Below are positions 43,354-52,540 of a stretch of DNA of 64,000 nt, in pieces (position 1 is the first letter of the stretch; each line of letters begins with the position of its first letter). Made by a program: the position numbers and the translations under genes. This DNA is from an uncultured Hungatella sp. (GTDB lineage: Bacteria; Bacillota; Clostridia; Lachnospirales; Lachnospiraceae), in the NCBI GenBank assembly GCA_910585435.1, contig CAJUEJ010000003.1:62001-126000 (forward strand), written 5' to 3'. Under the pieces are notes generated by a model. It made no database searches and was not told where the DNA came from. It saw only the letters and a program-made list of their open reading frames with translations.

Positions 43354-44085
43354 TCACTGTGCAAACAACACGATTTTCTCAATCACATCTTCGGAATTCA
43401 GCCATACAAGGCATTTTGAGCCTTCCTCAATATCCTCCAGCATAACAATATTTCTTGTCAAAAACGGAAGAATCTCCACCTGATCAGCCAGTTTATACCG
43501 GGTACCGTCTGCCCCTTCCAGAGTCTTTGTGCCATCTGTGTCCGCAACCTTTCCTGCTGCAACCACAAGCTGAGCCGCCCTGGAATCCTCCGGTATGTTT
43601 ACAATCACCATATAAGGAGTCGTCTGGGGCGGAAGAGACATGGTCATAGGAGCCGAAGCCTCCAGATACGCCTCAAATTTCCCCAGAGTTATCTGATCCC
43701 CTGTCACCGGAAGCCCTGTAACGCCGTCGATCACATACGTCTTCTCCGGGTCAATATGAAAAACAAGCTCCCCTTCCGAAGATACTCCTGACTGATTGTC
43801 AACCGTGATCGTTCCCTCTGACACATCTGTAATCGTTCCCCAGATCTTCAGAATCCCTTCGCTCTCTGTCCCGTCAGACTCCTCCTTCGTCTCCTCTGCT
43901 GCCTCCGTGCTTTCCGTCTCCTGAGCAGCCTGCTCTTTTGAAGTCTCTGTTTCCAGTGAACTCTCCACCTCTGAAGAGCTCTCCACCCTGGATGACACAG
44001 CCCCATCCGCTTCCTTAGAACATCCTGTCATCAATACAAGTGACGCTGAAATCGCAGCAGTTAAAAGAATCATCCTTTTCTTCAT
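43354..44085 (-). CDS. Lipoprotein of unknown function
   Basis: The product has 243 residues. A lipoprotein signal (KKRMILLTAAISASLVLMTGC) ends in a lipobox with Cys22. A Ser/Glu/Thr-rich spacer of about 55 residues follows (for example EVESSLETETSKEQAAQETE). The folded part starts near residue 80 (GILKIWGTITDVSEGTITVDNQ), a beta-rich module, then PYMVIVNIPEDSRAAQLVV. The outer region resembles small OB-like or DUF domains of clostridial lipoproteins, but I cannot name it. The ATG at 44085 has GGGAGA upstream; the frame extends 24 codons further without support. Confidence 0.82.
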   Translation of the reverse strand: MKKRMILLTAAISASLVLMTGCSKEADGAVSSRVESSSEVESSLETETSKEQAAQETESTEAAEETKEESDGTESEGILKIWGTITDVSEGTITVDNQSGVSSEGELVFHIDPEKTYVIDGVTGLPVTGDQITLGKFEAYLEASAPMTMSLPPQTTPYMVIVNIPEDSRAAQLVVAAGKVADTDGTKTLEGADGTRYKLADQVEILPFLTRNIVMLEDIEEGSKCLVWLNSEDVIEKIVLFAQ

Positions 44086-44417
44086 AATATAAATCTCCCT
44101 TCTATTACTATATCGAATATCTGTCTTACTGACATCCTCCCTCAGCCAGCTATCCATACCGGATAACTGATTAACGGGATAGAGATATTATATCCAACTT
44201 AACAAATAATTACCATTAAAAGAATCTGAACTCTTCTTAAGATTTCCTCTCATTCCGTCTCTATTATTTAAGCTTTCAAAATATTTTCTTACTAATTTTT
44301 TAGTGATAATTAATTATTAACCACAGGCAGTCTCAGAAAAAGAGCCCGAAGGGTTCACAGCAAATCCCCATGCCTGCCGTCAGGCACTACCATAAATGAA
44401 AAGGGATACGGAGACTT
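44086..44417. other. AT-rich intergenic region between hemW and the lipoprotein gene
   Basis: About 330 bases, with an AT-rich middle part (44200-44320) that probably holds the lipoprotein promoter. A GCCTG-CCGT-CAGGC hairpin lies near 44372-44385, close to the hemW stop. No open frame of interest. Confidence 0.5.
44335..44356 (-). terminator. Probable terminator of the lepA-hemW transcript
   Basis: On the minus strand GAACCC-TTC-GGGCTC (one mismatch) is followed by TTTTTC. It lies about 60 bases after the hemW stop. Confidence 0.65.
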
Positions 44418-45575
44418 TCACAGCAAAAACTCACTCAACACATAATTGCTGATATCAATCCCAAAATCACTGAGCCGCACCACCGGACTCTCCACCACAA
44501 TCAGATGATTCTCCTCCAGCTTCCTCAGCACATCCCCATACACATTCCACATATTCTGATCAAACCTTCTTAAAAATTCGCTTCCGGACACCCCGCGCAT
44601 CAGCCTGAGCCCCAGGAACATGAATTCTTCCATCTTTTCCTTATCTGTCAGCTGGGCCCTGTCCAGATGCAGCTTCTCATTTACCTCCCCTGCTCCATCC
44701 TGCATCCGTATCTTCCTGTACTTATCCAGGTTTGCCTCATTCCGGAACCTGCATCCCCTAAAATAAGAAGACGCCCCCAGTCCCAGCCCCAGATACTCAA
44801 CCCCTGTCCAGTACCCTATATTATGGCTGCATTCCCGACCGGGCCTTGCATAGTTGGAGATCTCGTACCTTTCATACCCCTGCTCCCTGAGAAATGCCTT
44901 GGTCGTATAGTACATCTCCCTTTCCACATCCTCACCTGGCAAAAGCTCCGGTCTCTCGTGATACCGTTTATAAAAGGGAGTCCCCTCCTCAATCATCAGA
45001 CTGTACGCAGAAATATGCTCCGGTTTTAACATCGCCACCTTTTTAAGGGTAGATTTCCAGGAAGCCAGCGTCTGTCCCGGAAGTGCTGACATTAAATCCA
45101 CACTGACATTGGAAAATCCGGCAAGCCTGACTCTCTGATACGTCTTCAGAAATTCATCATACGTATGGATCCTGCCCAGGTTTTTCAGTTCCTGATCATT
45201 GGCCGACTGAAGCCCGATGCTGATCCGGTTGATCCCGCAGGCCTGATACGCAGCCAGCTTTTCCCTGGTAACCGTTCCCGGGTTGGCCTCTATGGTAATC
45301 TCCGCGTCTGCCTCTACAAAAAAGCTTTTCCTGACAGCATCCATAATGGCCTGGATTTCCCCTGCCCTTAAAATAGAAGGAGTGCCTCCTCCTATAAATA
45401 TGGTAACCACACCATACCCCTGGCAGGAAGCCCCCTCGCATTTAATCTCTTCAATCAGCTGTTCCACATATCCATGGCTTACCATCTCGCTGGCTGGCCC
45501 TGACAAAAAATCGCAGTAATCACATTTTTTGGCACAAAACGGAATGTGGATATATAACTCCAATGGTTTTCTCAC
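44418..45575 (-). CDS. hemW: Radical-SAM heme chaperone HemW
   Basis: This 385-residue radical-SAM protein is related to HemN. The start ELYIHIPFCAKKCDYCDF carries the CxxxCxxC cluster motif (C14, C18, C21). It then has FIGGGTPSIL, ITIEANPGT, RISIGLQSANDQEL and the C-terminal HemW domain. It is shorter than HemN and matches HemW, thought to insert heme rather than oxidise coproporphyrinogen. The start is GTG at 45575, right after lepA (TAA then GTG), the usual clostridial order lepA-hemW-hrcA, except that here a 3D-domain gene and a lipoprotein gene separate it from hrcA. Confidence 0.93.
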   Translation of the reverse strand: MRKPLELYIHIPFCAKKCDYCDFLSGPASEMVSHGYVEQLIEEIKCEGASCQGYGVVTIFIGGGTPSILRAGEIQAIMDAVRKSFFVEADAEITIEANPGTVTREKLAAYQACGINRISIGLQSANDQELKNLGRIHTYDEFLKTYQRVRLAGFSNVSVDLMSALPGQTLASWKSTLKKVAMLKPEHISAYSLMIEEGTPFYKRYHERPELLPGEDVEREMYYTTKAFLREQGYERYEISNYARPGRECSHNIGYWTGVEYLGLGLGASSYFRGCRFRNEANLDKYRKIRMQDGAGEVNEKLHLDRAQLTDKEKMEEFMFLGLRLMRGVSGSEFLRRFDQNMWNVYGDVLRKLEENHLIVVESPVVRLSDFGIDISNYVLSEFLL

Positions 45576-45577
45576 AT

Positions 45578-47392
45578 TTATTCCTCATCTAATTTCAGTA
45601 CACTCATAAATGCCTTCTGGGGAATCTCCACGTTGCCCACCTGGCGCATCCGCTTCTTTCCTTCCTTCTGCTTCTCCAGAAGCTTCTTCTTACGGGTGAT
45701 ATCGCCGCCGTAGCATTTGGCCAGAACATCTTTTCTCATAGCCTTAACCGTCTCCCTGGCGATAATCTTTCCTCCCACCGCTGCCTGAATCGGGATCTCA
45801 AACAGATGCCTGGGAATCTCATTTTTCAGCTTCTCGCACATCTTTCTGCCTCTCTCATAGGCAGAATCCTTGTGGACAATGAAAGAAAGGGCATCTACTT
45901 CTTCTCTGTTTATCAAAATATCCAGCTTCACCATCTCTGACTGCTGATACCCTTTCAGATCATAGTCAAACGAAGCGTAGCCTCTGGACCGAGATTTCAG
46001 GGCATCAAAAAAGTCATATATGATCTCATTTAACGGCAGCTCGTACCGAAGCAGGGCACGGGTAGCCTCCATATACTCCATCCCCAGATACACGCCCCGC
46101 CGCTCCTGGCACAGGGTCATGATAGCTCCCACAAATTCTGTAGTCACCATAATCTCCGCACTGACAATCGGCTCCTCCATAAAATCAATCTCCGACGGAT
46201 CCGGCAGATTGGAGGGATTGGTCAGCTCCACCATGTCCCCGTTCTTCTTGTGGACGCGGTAGACGACGCCGGGAGCCGTGGTAACCAGATCCAGATTGTA
46301 CTCTCTCTCCAGACGCTCCTGAATAATCTCCAGGTGAAGCAGTCCCAGAAAGCCGCACCGGAATCCAAACCCCAAGGCGATGGAAGTCTCCGGCTCAAAG
46401 AACAGGGACGCGTCATTTAACTGAAGCTTTTCCAGAGCATCTCTTAAGTCATTGTATTTCGCCCCGTCAGCCGGATAAAGTCCACAGTACACCATGGAGG
46501 TAACCTTCTTATATCCTGGCAGCGGCTCCTTACACGGATTGTTCTTGTCCGTGATGGTGTCTCCCACCGCAGTATCCTTCACATTCTTGATGCTGGCGGT
46601 AATATAGCCGACCATGCCTGCAGTCAGCTCTTCACAGGGAATAAACTGGCCGGCACCGAAATACCCTACCTCCACCACCTCTTCCTCTGCCCCTGTAGCC
46701 ATCATGCGGATAACAGTCCCCTTCTTAACCGTCCCCTCCTTGATGCGGCAGAACACAATCACGCCTTTATACGAATCATACAGGGAATCGAAAATCAATG
46801 CCTGAAGCGGGGCTTTATCGTCTCCTGCAGGGGCCGGAATCTTCTCCACAATGGCCTCCAGTACGTCCTCCACATTCAGCCCGGTTTTGGCAGAAATCCT
46901 GGGAGCATCGTGAGCCTCCAGGCCAATCACATCCTCAATCTCCGCAGCCACCCGGTCCGGCTCCGCGCTGGCAAGATCGATCTTATTGATAACCGGAAAT
47001 ACATCCAGATCGTGATCCAGCGCCAGATACACATTGGCCAGGGTCTGGGCCTCGATACCCTGGGCGGCATCCACCACCAGTATGGCCCCGTCACAGGCCG
47101 CCAGGCTTCGGGATACCTCATAATTAAAGTCCACATGCCCCGGGGTGTCAATCAGATTGAAAATGTATTCCTCTCCGTTTTTAGCCTTATAAACCGTACG
47201 CACCGTCTGGGCCTTGATAGTGATTCCCCGTTCTCTTTCCAAATCCATATTGTCCAGCACCTGAGACTGCATCTCCCGGCTGGTTAAAAGTCCTGTCATC
47301 TCTATAATTCTGTCCGCAAGGGTTGATTTTCCGTGATCAATATGGGCAATGATACAAAAATTCCGAATTTTGCTTTGGTCAACAGCTGCCAT
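45578..47392 (-). CDS. lepA: Elongation factor 4 (LepA)
   Basis: This 604-residue ribosome-binding GTPase is proposed to back-translocate stalled ribosomes or aid 30S assembly. The GTPase motifs are [15 protein letters not shown] (G1), [11 protein letters not shown] (G2), DTPGHVDF (G3) and [10 protein letters not shown] (G4). The LepA-specific C-terminal domain is complete, ending [27 protein letters not shown] precedes the ATG. hemW follows directly. Confidence 0.97.
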   Translation of the reverse strand: MAAVDQSKIRNFCIIAHIDHGKSTLADRIIEMTGLLTSREMQSQVLDNMDLERERGITIKAQTVRTVYKAKNGEEYIFNLIDTPGHVDFNYEVSRSLAACDGAILVVDAAQGIEAQTLANVYLALDHDLDVFPVINKIDLASAEPDRVAAEIEDVIGLEAHDAPRISAKTGLNVEDVLEAIVEKIPAPAGDDKAPLQALIFDSLYDSYKGVIVFCRIKEGTVKKGTVIRMMATGAEEEVVEVGYFGAGQFIPCEELTAGMVGYITASIKNVKDTAVGDTITDKNNPCKEPLPGYKKVTSMVYCGLYPADGAKYNDLRDALEKLQLNDASLFFEPETSIALGFGFRCGFLGLLHLEIIQERLEREYNLDLVTTAPGVVYRVHKKNGDMVELTNPSNLPDPSEIDFMEEPIVSAEIMVTTEFVGAIMTLCQERRGVYLGMEYMEATRALLRYELPLNEIIYDFFDALKSRSRGYASFDYDLKGYQQSEMVKLDILINREEVDALSFIVHKDSAYERGRKMCEKLKNEIPRHLFEIPIQAAVGGKIIARETVKAMRKDVLAKCYGGDITRKKKLLEKQKEGKKRMRQVGNVEIPQKAFMSVLKLDEE

Positions 47393-47538
47393 GTGTTATC
47401 CTTTCCTTTATCTGGGATTTTTTTATTATCCTTAAGAATATACCATTTTTTTCATCACCTTGCAACTACCCCTTTCGCACTCTGCCCAATCTTCACGCTC
47501 AGTTCTCCCTGCTTATTCTGCCTTCCCGTTCCACCTGG

Positions 47539-48876
47539 TCAGTCCTCCCCGCTCAATACCATATCCAGAATCTCCGCCAGAGGCTCCATGGCATTTCTTG
47601 CCTCCTCATACGTGTTGGTCTGGGCTCCCACCTCAATCAAAGCGGATCGGGGCCGCAGATGCAGATTATACCGCAGCCCCTTTAAATATATTTTCCTGGT
47701 AAATCCCGGGTAGTAGGCCGCCGCATCCAGCTGCATCTGCAGACTGAACGCCAGATTCTCCTGCTTGTAAGGATTCTGAAGATACTCGATGGGGCCCTCC
47801 GGCGTCTGGCTCATTCCGTTGAAAAACATAACAGGTGCCGTATTTTTTCCATTTACCTGGGAAACCATATGTAAATCTTCTCTGACTCCATCCCGATGTA
47901 TGTCCAGAATCACCTGTACAGACGGATTTTTCTGAAGGATCCCTGTGATACTGTCCAGGGCATAGTTGTACGCATGATTCCTGTCCAGCTGCCCGTTGAT
48001 CAAGTCATACTGGCCTGTATCATGAATCACCTGATACCCCTTCTGCCTTAAAAGCTCTGTCAGATAATTTCCGACTCCCACAACCGTTGCATCCGTCTTC
48101 CCCGGCCCGTAGTCTGCATAGGTCTCCTGAGAATGGGTGTGATAAATAAGAATCTGCGGTTCCTCTGATCCCTTCTCCAGAGAAAAATCCATCTCCAGCA
48201 TTTTTTTAACATCCATCTCCTCTCTGCTGGCAGTTGTGGAAGAATGGACGCTGTAGAAGCGCTGCATCAGAAAATCATAATCCAGCAGCTGCTCCATCAC
48301 GTATTTGGTCCCGGTTACCGGTTGCCTGCGGATATGGTAAGCCGGTGTGGACTGTGCCATTTCTTCCAGGGTCATCCCTGCCCCCTGTGCTGCCAAAGTA
48401 TCTCCCCCCTGCTCCCCCTCTGTCATAATATCCTCTTTCTCCACCCCGCTGTTCTCATCCCCAAATAAATACAGATAAGCCGATTCCTTCATAACCCTCT
48501 GCCTATCCATGTAGCGGGTATACGACGGATCCGTTTCCCCTCCCGCCTCCCCCCTCTCCTGACGGCGCTCATAGAAACAGACCAAAGGGCTCCATTTCCC
48601 AAACCAGGATACAAGCTTTTCCTCCACACTGCCTTGCTGCCTTTCGCCCTCTCCTCCATTTCCTCCCATCCATTGTTCCCCCGCCCCAAAGCTGTACCGG
48701 ATCCAGGAGGCAAGTCCTTTTGCAAGCCATTCCTTTTGGGCATCCCTTTGTACTATTCTCTCCTTTGGCCTCTGCTCTGCCATATATTTCCCCATAAGTG
48801 CCGTCCCAAGAATCACACCGGACGTCAGCATCATCACTCTTAAAATCCTGTCTGCACTCCATTTCCTGCGCCTCAT
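47539..48876 (-). CDS. spoIIP: Stage II sporulation protein P (SpoIIP)
   Basis: This 445-residue amidase/endopeptidase of the DMP complex degrades septal peptidoglycan during engulfment. An N-terminal membrane helix lies at about residues 12-28 (LRVMMLTSGVILGTALM). A low-conservation linker follows, then the catalytic domain from about residue 245: ILIYHTHSQETYADYG, VQVILDIHRDGVR and the glutamate in SALIEVGAQTNT. It is expected in the mother cell under sigma-E. gpr lies 135 bp upstream in the same direction, as in Bacillus. Confidence 0.95.
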   Translation of the reverse strand: MRRRKWSADRILRVMMLTSGVILGTALMGKYMAEQRPKERIVQRDAQKEWLAKGLASWIRYSFGAGEQWMGGNGGEGERQQGSVEEKLVSWFGKWSPLVCFYERRQERGEAGGETDPSYTRYMDRQRVMKESAYLYLFGDENSGVEKEDIMTEGEQGGDTLAAQGAGMTLEEMAQSTPAYHIRRQPVTGTKYVMEQLLDYDFLMQRFYSVHSSTTASREEMDVKKMLEMDFSLEKGSEEPQILIYHTHSQETYADYGPGKTDATVVGVGNYLTELLRQKGYQVIHDTGQYDLINGQLDRNHAYNYALDSITGILQKNPSVQVILDIHRDGVREDLHMVSQVNGKNTAPVMFFNGMSQTPEGPIEYLQNPYKQENLAFSLQMQLDAAAYYPGFTRKIYLKGLRYNLHLRPRSALIEVGAQTNTYEEARNAMEPLAEILDMVLSGED

Positions 48877-49011
48877 GTCCTCCCCCCGCTCTCATAATGC
48901 ATTCCTGGAATCTCTCTGCTCTGAGATTTCCGGCATCTGAAAATGCCGCTCCTTCTATACATATGAGCCGCCTGCGGCAACTATTCAGCCTTCCGTCTCC
49001 CCACAAAAGCC

Positions 49012-49974
49012 TTATGATATATTTCCATAAAAAGCCAGATGAATCCCTTCTGAAATGGTATAGCTTAATCGCTTCAATGTCTGATCCACATCCGGCGGCG
49101 TCACATACAGGCTGCCGAACTCCGGTTCCAAAAGCTCCCGTATCAGCTGGTACTGCTCATCCGGGTCAAGCTGCTCCAGAAAATCCCCCATTCCTTTGGT
49201 CTCCATATGGCTTGCCAGGGTTTCTATCAGTGTGGAAATGGTGTCGTGAACAATAGCTGCCGCCCCTACCACCGTAGGCACTCCCACAGCCAGCACCGGC
49301 ACTCCCAGGCTCTCCTTTGTCAGGCTGTGCCTGTGATTCCCCACTCCTGATCCCGGATGAATCCCTGTATCTGTCAGCTGAATCGTGGTTCCCAGCCTCC
49401 GGATGCTCCTGGCTGCCAGAGCATCAATGGCAATGATCATATCCGGCCTGGTTTCCTTTATCAGCCCTTTTATAATCTCCGCCGTCTCCATCCCGGTCTG
49501 CGCCATAACCCCCGGGACAATCCCGCTGATAACCGCCCCTTTTCCATCTCTGGGCATATCAATATTCCGGTTTACCCTCACATTCCCAAGCACCAGGGGC
49601 CCCAGGGCATCTGGCGTCACCGAAGGATTCCCAAGGCCCACTGCCAGCACATGCACAGCCCCCTCCTCCGGAATCTCCCGCCTCCGCCTCAGCCCTTTCA
49701 CCATCTTTTTCAGCTGCGCCGCCAGCTCCTCTGACACCTCCCTGTGATACCCCTCATCCTGTCTCCCCAGATCATCCGCCTCAATGGTCACATAGGTTCC
49801 CTCAGGCTTCCCCATAGCCCTGGCCCCCATGCCGTCCAGGATCACCACCTCTGTCAGCTTTATATTCCCCGAAGCCCTTCTCCACTCCTTCAAAGAAACT
49901 CCCCTGACCTCTCCTCCGTCCCCCGGAAAGCTCTCCTTCTCCTCCACTGCCAAATCTGTCCTAATCTCAAACAT
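49012..49974 (-). CDS. gpr: Germination protease GPR
   Basis: This 320-residue aspartic-type protease degrades small acid-soluble spore proteins when spores germinate. The start FEIRTDLAVEEKE contains the propeptide typical of GPR. The core shows VGLGNPSVTPDALGPLVL, MIIAIDALAARSI, QLTDTGIHPGSGVGNHR and GVPTVVGAAAIVHDTI. I took the ATG at 49974, seven bases after AGGAGG; the open frame extends nine codons upstream. It precedes spoIIP, and the pair makes this an endospore-former. Confidence 0.96.
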   Translation of the reverse strand: MFEIRTDLAVEEKESFPGDGGEVRGVSLKEWRRASGNIKLTEVVILDGMGARAMGKPEGTYVTIEADDLGRQDEGYHREVSEELAAQLKKMVKGLRRRREIPEEGAVHVLAVGLGNPSVTPDALGPLVLGNVRVNRNIDMPRDGKGAVISGIVPGVMAQTGMETAEIIKGLIKETRPDMIIAIDALAARSIRRLGTTIQLTDTGIHPGSGVGNHRHSLTKESLGVPVLAVGVPTVVGAAAIVHDTISTLIETLASHMETKGMGDFLEQLDPDEQYQLIRELLEPEFGSLYVTPPDVDQTLKRLSYTISEGIHLAFYGNIS

Positions 49975-50051
49975 CCCAGCTCCTCCTGATTGCTTATTCA
50001 CTGTTTTTACTTCTTTTTCCTATTTTCCCTCAAAAACATGGAAAATATGTA

Positions 50052-50080
50052 TTGACATTCCATACCTTATTCGTTAAAAT
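50052..50080 (+). promoter_or_regulatory. Promoter of rpsT
   Basis: TTGACA (50052-50057), a 17-base spacer and TAAAAT (50075-50080), about 95 bases before the S20 start. Confidence 0.88.
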
Positions 50081-50174
50081 AATTAAGCATGTTTACATTA
50101 AACTGTCCGTGTCCAGGTTTTGATGCAAACCAGAGAATCTAAATCATATATCAAATTTATCGGAGGTGTACAGA

Positions 50175-50438
50175 TTGGCTAACATTAAATCTGCTAAAAA
50201 GAGAATCTTAGTAAACGAGACCAGAGCCGCTCGTAACAAAGCAACCCGTTCCAGAGTGAAAACTGCTATTAAGAAGGTAGACGCTGCTGTTGCTGCCGGT
50301 GACAAGGCTGCTGCACAGGCATGTTTAACAAGCGCTGTCTCCGAGATCGAGAAAGCCTGTTCCAAAGGCGTATATCACAAGAACAACGCTGCCAGGAAAG
50401 TATCCCGCGTCAGCAAAGCCGTCAGTTCCATGGCTTAA
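50175..50438 (+). CDS. rpsT: 30S ribosomal protein S20
   Basis: This is an 87-residue basic helical protein that binds 16S rRNA. The first residues, ANIKSAKKRILVNE, are diagnostic. The start is a TTG at 50175, eight bases after GGAGG; the GTG at 50166 overlaps that ribosome site and would add non-conserved residues. A TTG start is known to dampen S20 synthesis in E. coli and may do so here. It is monocistronic between gpr and holA, with a promoter and a strong terminator. Confidence 0.97.
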   Translation: MANIKSAKKRILVNETRAARNKATRSRVKTAIKKVDAAVAAGDKAAAQACLTSAVSEIEKACSKGVYHKNNAARKVSRVSKAVSSMA

Positions 50439-50476
50439 TCGAAACCTAGTTTATATAAACCCAAAAAGACCAGACA

Positions 50477-50521
50477 AAAGCCCACGGCGCTGTAGGTGTG
50501 ACAGCGCCAGAGGCTTTTTTA
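50477..50521 (+). terminator. Terminator of rpsT
   Basis: AAAAGCC and GGCGCTGT arms pair with ACAGCGCC and GGCTTTTTT, with a small internal bulge. A T-run of six ends it. Confidence 0.93.
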
Positions 50522-50527
50522 GTACTA

Positions 50528-50638
50528 TCATTCCTTCATCACCTTGTATGCTTCAGAATCCTTACCCGACAACAGCATATAATTCTGCACCCTTGAAAAT
50601 TCCTCCACAGACATTTTAATCATTTCTATTTCTGTCAT
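50528..50638 (-). CDS. Possible small protein (36 aa)
   Basis: The frame encodes a 36-residue product with ATG at 50638 and TGA at 50530-50528. It starts MTEIEMIKMSVEEFSRVQNY and ends DSEAYKVMKE, a plausible amphipathic helix. An AGGTGA element lies close upstream. It sits between holA and the rpsT terminator on the holA strand. No family is recognised; it could be a real small gene of the holA transcript or chance. Confidence 0.4.
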   Translation of the reverse strand: MTEIEMIKMSVEEFSRVQNYMLLSGKDSEAYKVMKE

Positions 50639-50670
50639 CCAATCACCTGCTTTCCATGTGCAAACATATT

Positions 50671-51645
50671 CTAATACTGCTTCGCAATCAAAAGCTCCAC
50701 CGCCAGCCTCTCATTCAGCCGCCCGGTCTTCACCGCCTCCTCCGCATCCACGCACAGGTTCACATAAGACAGAATCTGCTCCCTGCTAAAGCCTCTGGCC
50801 TGAGGCATCACCTTTCCCACCACAAAAGGCTGCAGCTTCAGTTTAGAAGCAATGCTTCCCCTGTCCATCCCCTGCCCCATCAGCTCCTTCACCTGAAGAA
50901 TCTGGTTAAACTGCCTTGCGATGAGAAACAAGATCCTCATAGGCGGCTCCTTTAAGGTCAGCAGATCCTCGTACAGGTCCATAGCCGCCTTTGTCTTCCT
51001 GTTTACAATGGCTGACACCATATCGAAAATTTTGTTGGTGACCCGGACCGTGCAGATCTCCTCCACATCCTGATCCGTAACCACATCCTTCCCCATGGTA
51101 TAGCTGATCACCTTCTCCAGCTCCATCTGGATATTTTCCATATCATCCCCGGTCTTGCTTAAGAAAAGCTCCATGGTCCGCCCGGTTATCTTCTTCCCTT
51201 CCTTTGCCAGAATCTTTCCTGCCCAGGCTGCCAGCTGGGAGGCATTCTGCCTTGTCATCTCCGCAGCATACCCCAGATCCTTTACCTTTTTATACAGCCT
51301 GTTTCTCTTGTCCACCTCAGATTCCACAAACAGGATGCAGGTGGTGTCCGGCATATGAGGCAGGTATTCCACCAGCATCTCTCCTCCGCCGCTTTTAAAC
51401 AGGCCGCTGTCCTCAATCACAAGCAGCCGCCTCTCCCCAAAAAACGGCATGGTATCCGCCAGGCTGATGATCTCCTTCAGATCCAGCCCCTTCCCCTCAA
51501 AGGAATGGCTGTTCATGGTGTCATCCCCGGCAATGGCTTCCTTCATCTGGTTTTTATAGCTTTTCTTCAAAAATGCCTCTTCCCCATATAGCAGATAAAC
51601 CGGCTTAAATTGTCTTGTTTTTATATCCTGTGCCAATACTTTCAC
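50671..51645 (-). CDS. holA: DNA polymerase III delta subunit
   Basis: This 324-residue clamp-loader delta subunit opens the beta clamp. The start DIKTRQFKPVYLLYGEEAFLKKSYKNQ, then PFFGERRLLVIEDSGLF and the helical collar (MRILFLIARQFNQILQVKELM, PFVVGKVMPQARGFS) are typical. The start is GTG at 51645, nine bases after GGAGG. holA often lies close to comEC and rpsT in Firmicutes, as here. Confidence 0.94.
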   Translation of the reverse strand: MKVLAQDIKTRQFKPVYLLYGEEAFLKKSYKNQMKEAIAGDDTMNSHSFEGKGLDLKEIISLADTMPFFGERRLLVIEDSGLFKSGGGEMLVEYLPHMPDTTCILFVESEVDKRNRLYKKVKDLGYAAEMTRQNASQLAAWAGKILAKEGKKITGRTMELFLSKTGDDMENIQMELEKVISYTMGKDVVTDQDVEEICTVRVTNKIFDMVSAIVNRKTKAAMDLYEDLLTLKEPPMRILFLIARQFNQILQVKELMGQGMDRGSIASKLKLQPFVVGKVMPQARGFSREQILSYVNLCVDAEEAVKTGRLNERLAVELLIAKQY

Positions 51646-51758
51646 TCGTCAGAGCCTCCATTTTCACGATACATCTATTATAATTGGTTATTGTTTTTTC
51701 TTCAACAATCTTCTATACTAAAAAAGGCTGCTAATAAAAACGAAAAGAGGAAAAAGCT

Positions 51759-52508
51759 ATGATTTTAGTCAAGGATGACAAACGCTATCCAAAGGATATG
51801 AAAAACGGGCGGATCCTTTGGGCATTGAGAAACAGAGGAGGGTTGGCGAAAGGGTGTATGGCCGGAGGCGTGGCCTTTTTAGTCTGCGGCGTCCTTATAG
51901 CCCTTTTGATGGCTGTGGCAGGTCTGGCTGCAGGAGGGCTTCTTTTGCTGTTGGTCTGTGCAATCCCTGCGCTCCCTCTGATTCTGGGCGGACTTATCTG
52001 CCAGAAATATAAGATGAGCCGTTATCTTAAATACTATCAAAAGCTTACCGGCTTTGATATGGAGGAATTAAAACAGATCGAGGAGGAGCTTGGAGCTTCG
52101 GATATGGTTTTATACGGCAATGTTCCCGAAATGTCCGGAACCGGCGCCAGTGAGAAGCATCCCATGGTGGCATGCATGATTACCCGGCATTATTTTGTCA
52201 TGCCTATGGCGATGGATAAAAGCTACATACGCAGATTATCCGATATGCTTCTGGCTACATACTCCCGGCGAATCCCTGGGATAAACGGATAGAAACAGGG
52301 CCTTGTCTTCCTTTCCAGAAAGGACGATTCCCCCTATATCAATGCCCTTCTTACAAGAGATGTGTGCGGCGAAATCATCTCCGAGCTGCAGGCCAGGGTT
52401 CCCGGCCTTATCCCAACCGAGAGATTCGCCTATGAAGGCCGTACCTATGATATCATAGACCAGAAGGATGAAATCGTTGAACTGTTCAAGCATCTTCCTG
52501 TCCTTTGA
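51759..52508 (+). pseudogene. Two-helix membrane protein gene interrupted by an in-frame TAG
   Basis: From the ATG at 51759 (AGAGGA upstream) the frame runs 177 codons to a TAG at 52290-52292. It then stays open in the same frame to a TGA at 52506-52508, directly before the terminator. The first part has two membrane helices (about residues 33-52 and 56-76) and a cytoplasmic region (MEELKQIEEELGASDMVLYG). The second part continues convincingly as protein (QGLVFLSRKDDSPYINALL, then YEGRTYDIIDQKDEIVELF). So a protein of about 249 residues is split by one nonsense codon. It may be a pseudogene, a sequencing error or a truncated product. The family is unknown. Confidence 0.75.
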
Positions 52509-52540
52509 AAATGAAGGCTCCTGCCTTCATTTTATTTTTA
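52508..52540. terminator. Bidirectional terminator between the split gene and comEC
   Basis: A perfect 11-bp stem, AAAATGAAGGC (52508-52518) with GCCTTCATTTT (52523-52533), and a four-base loop. TATTTTTAC follows on the plus strand. The comEC stop lies inside it. Confidence 0.9.
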
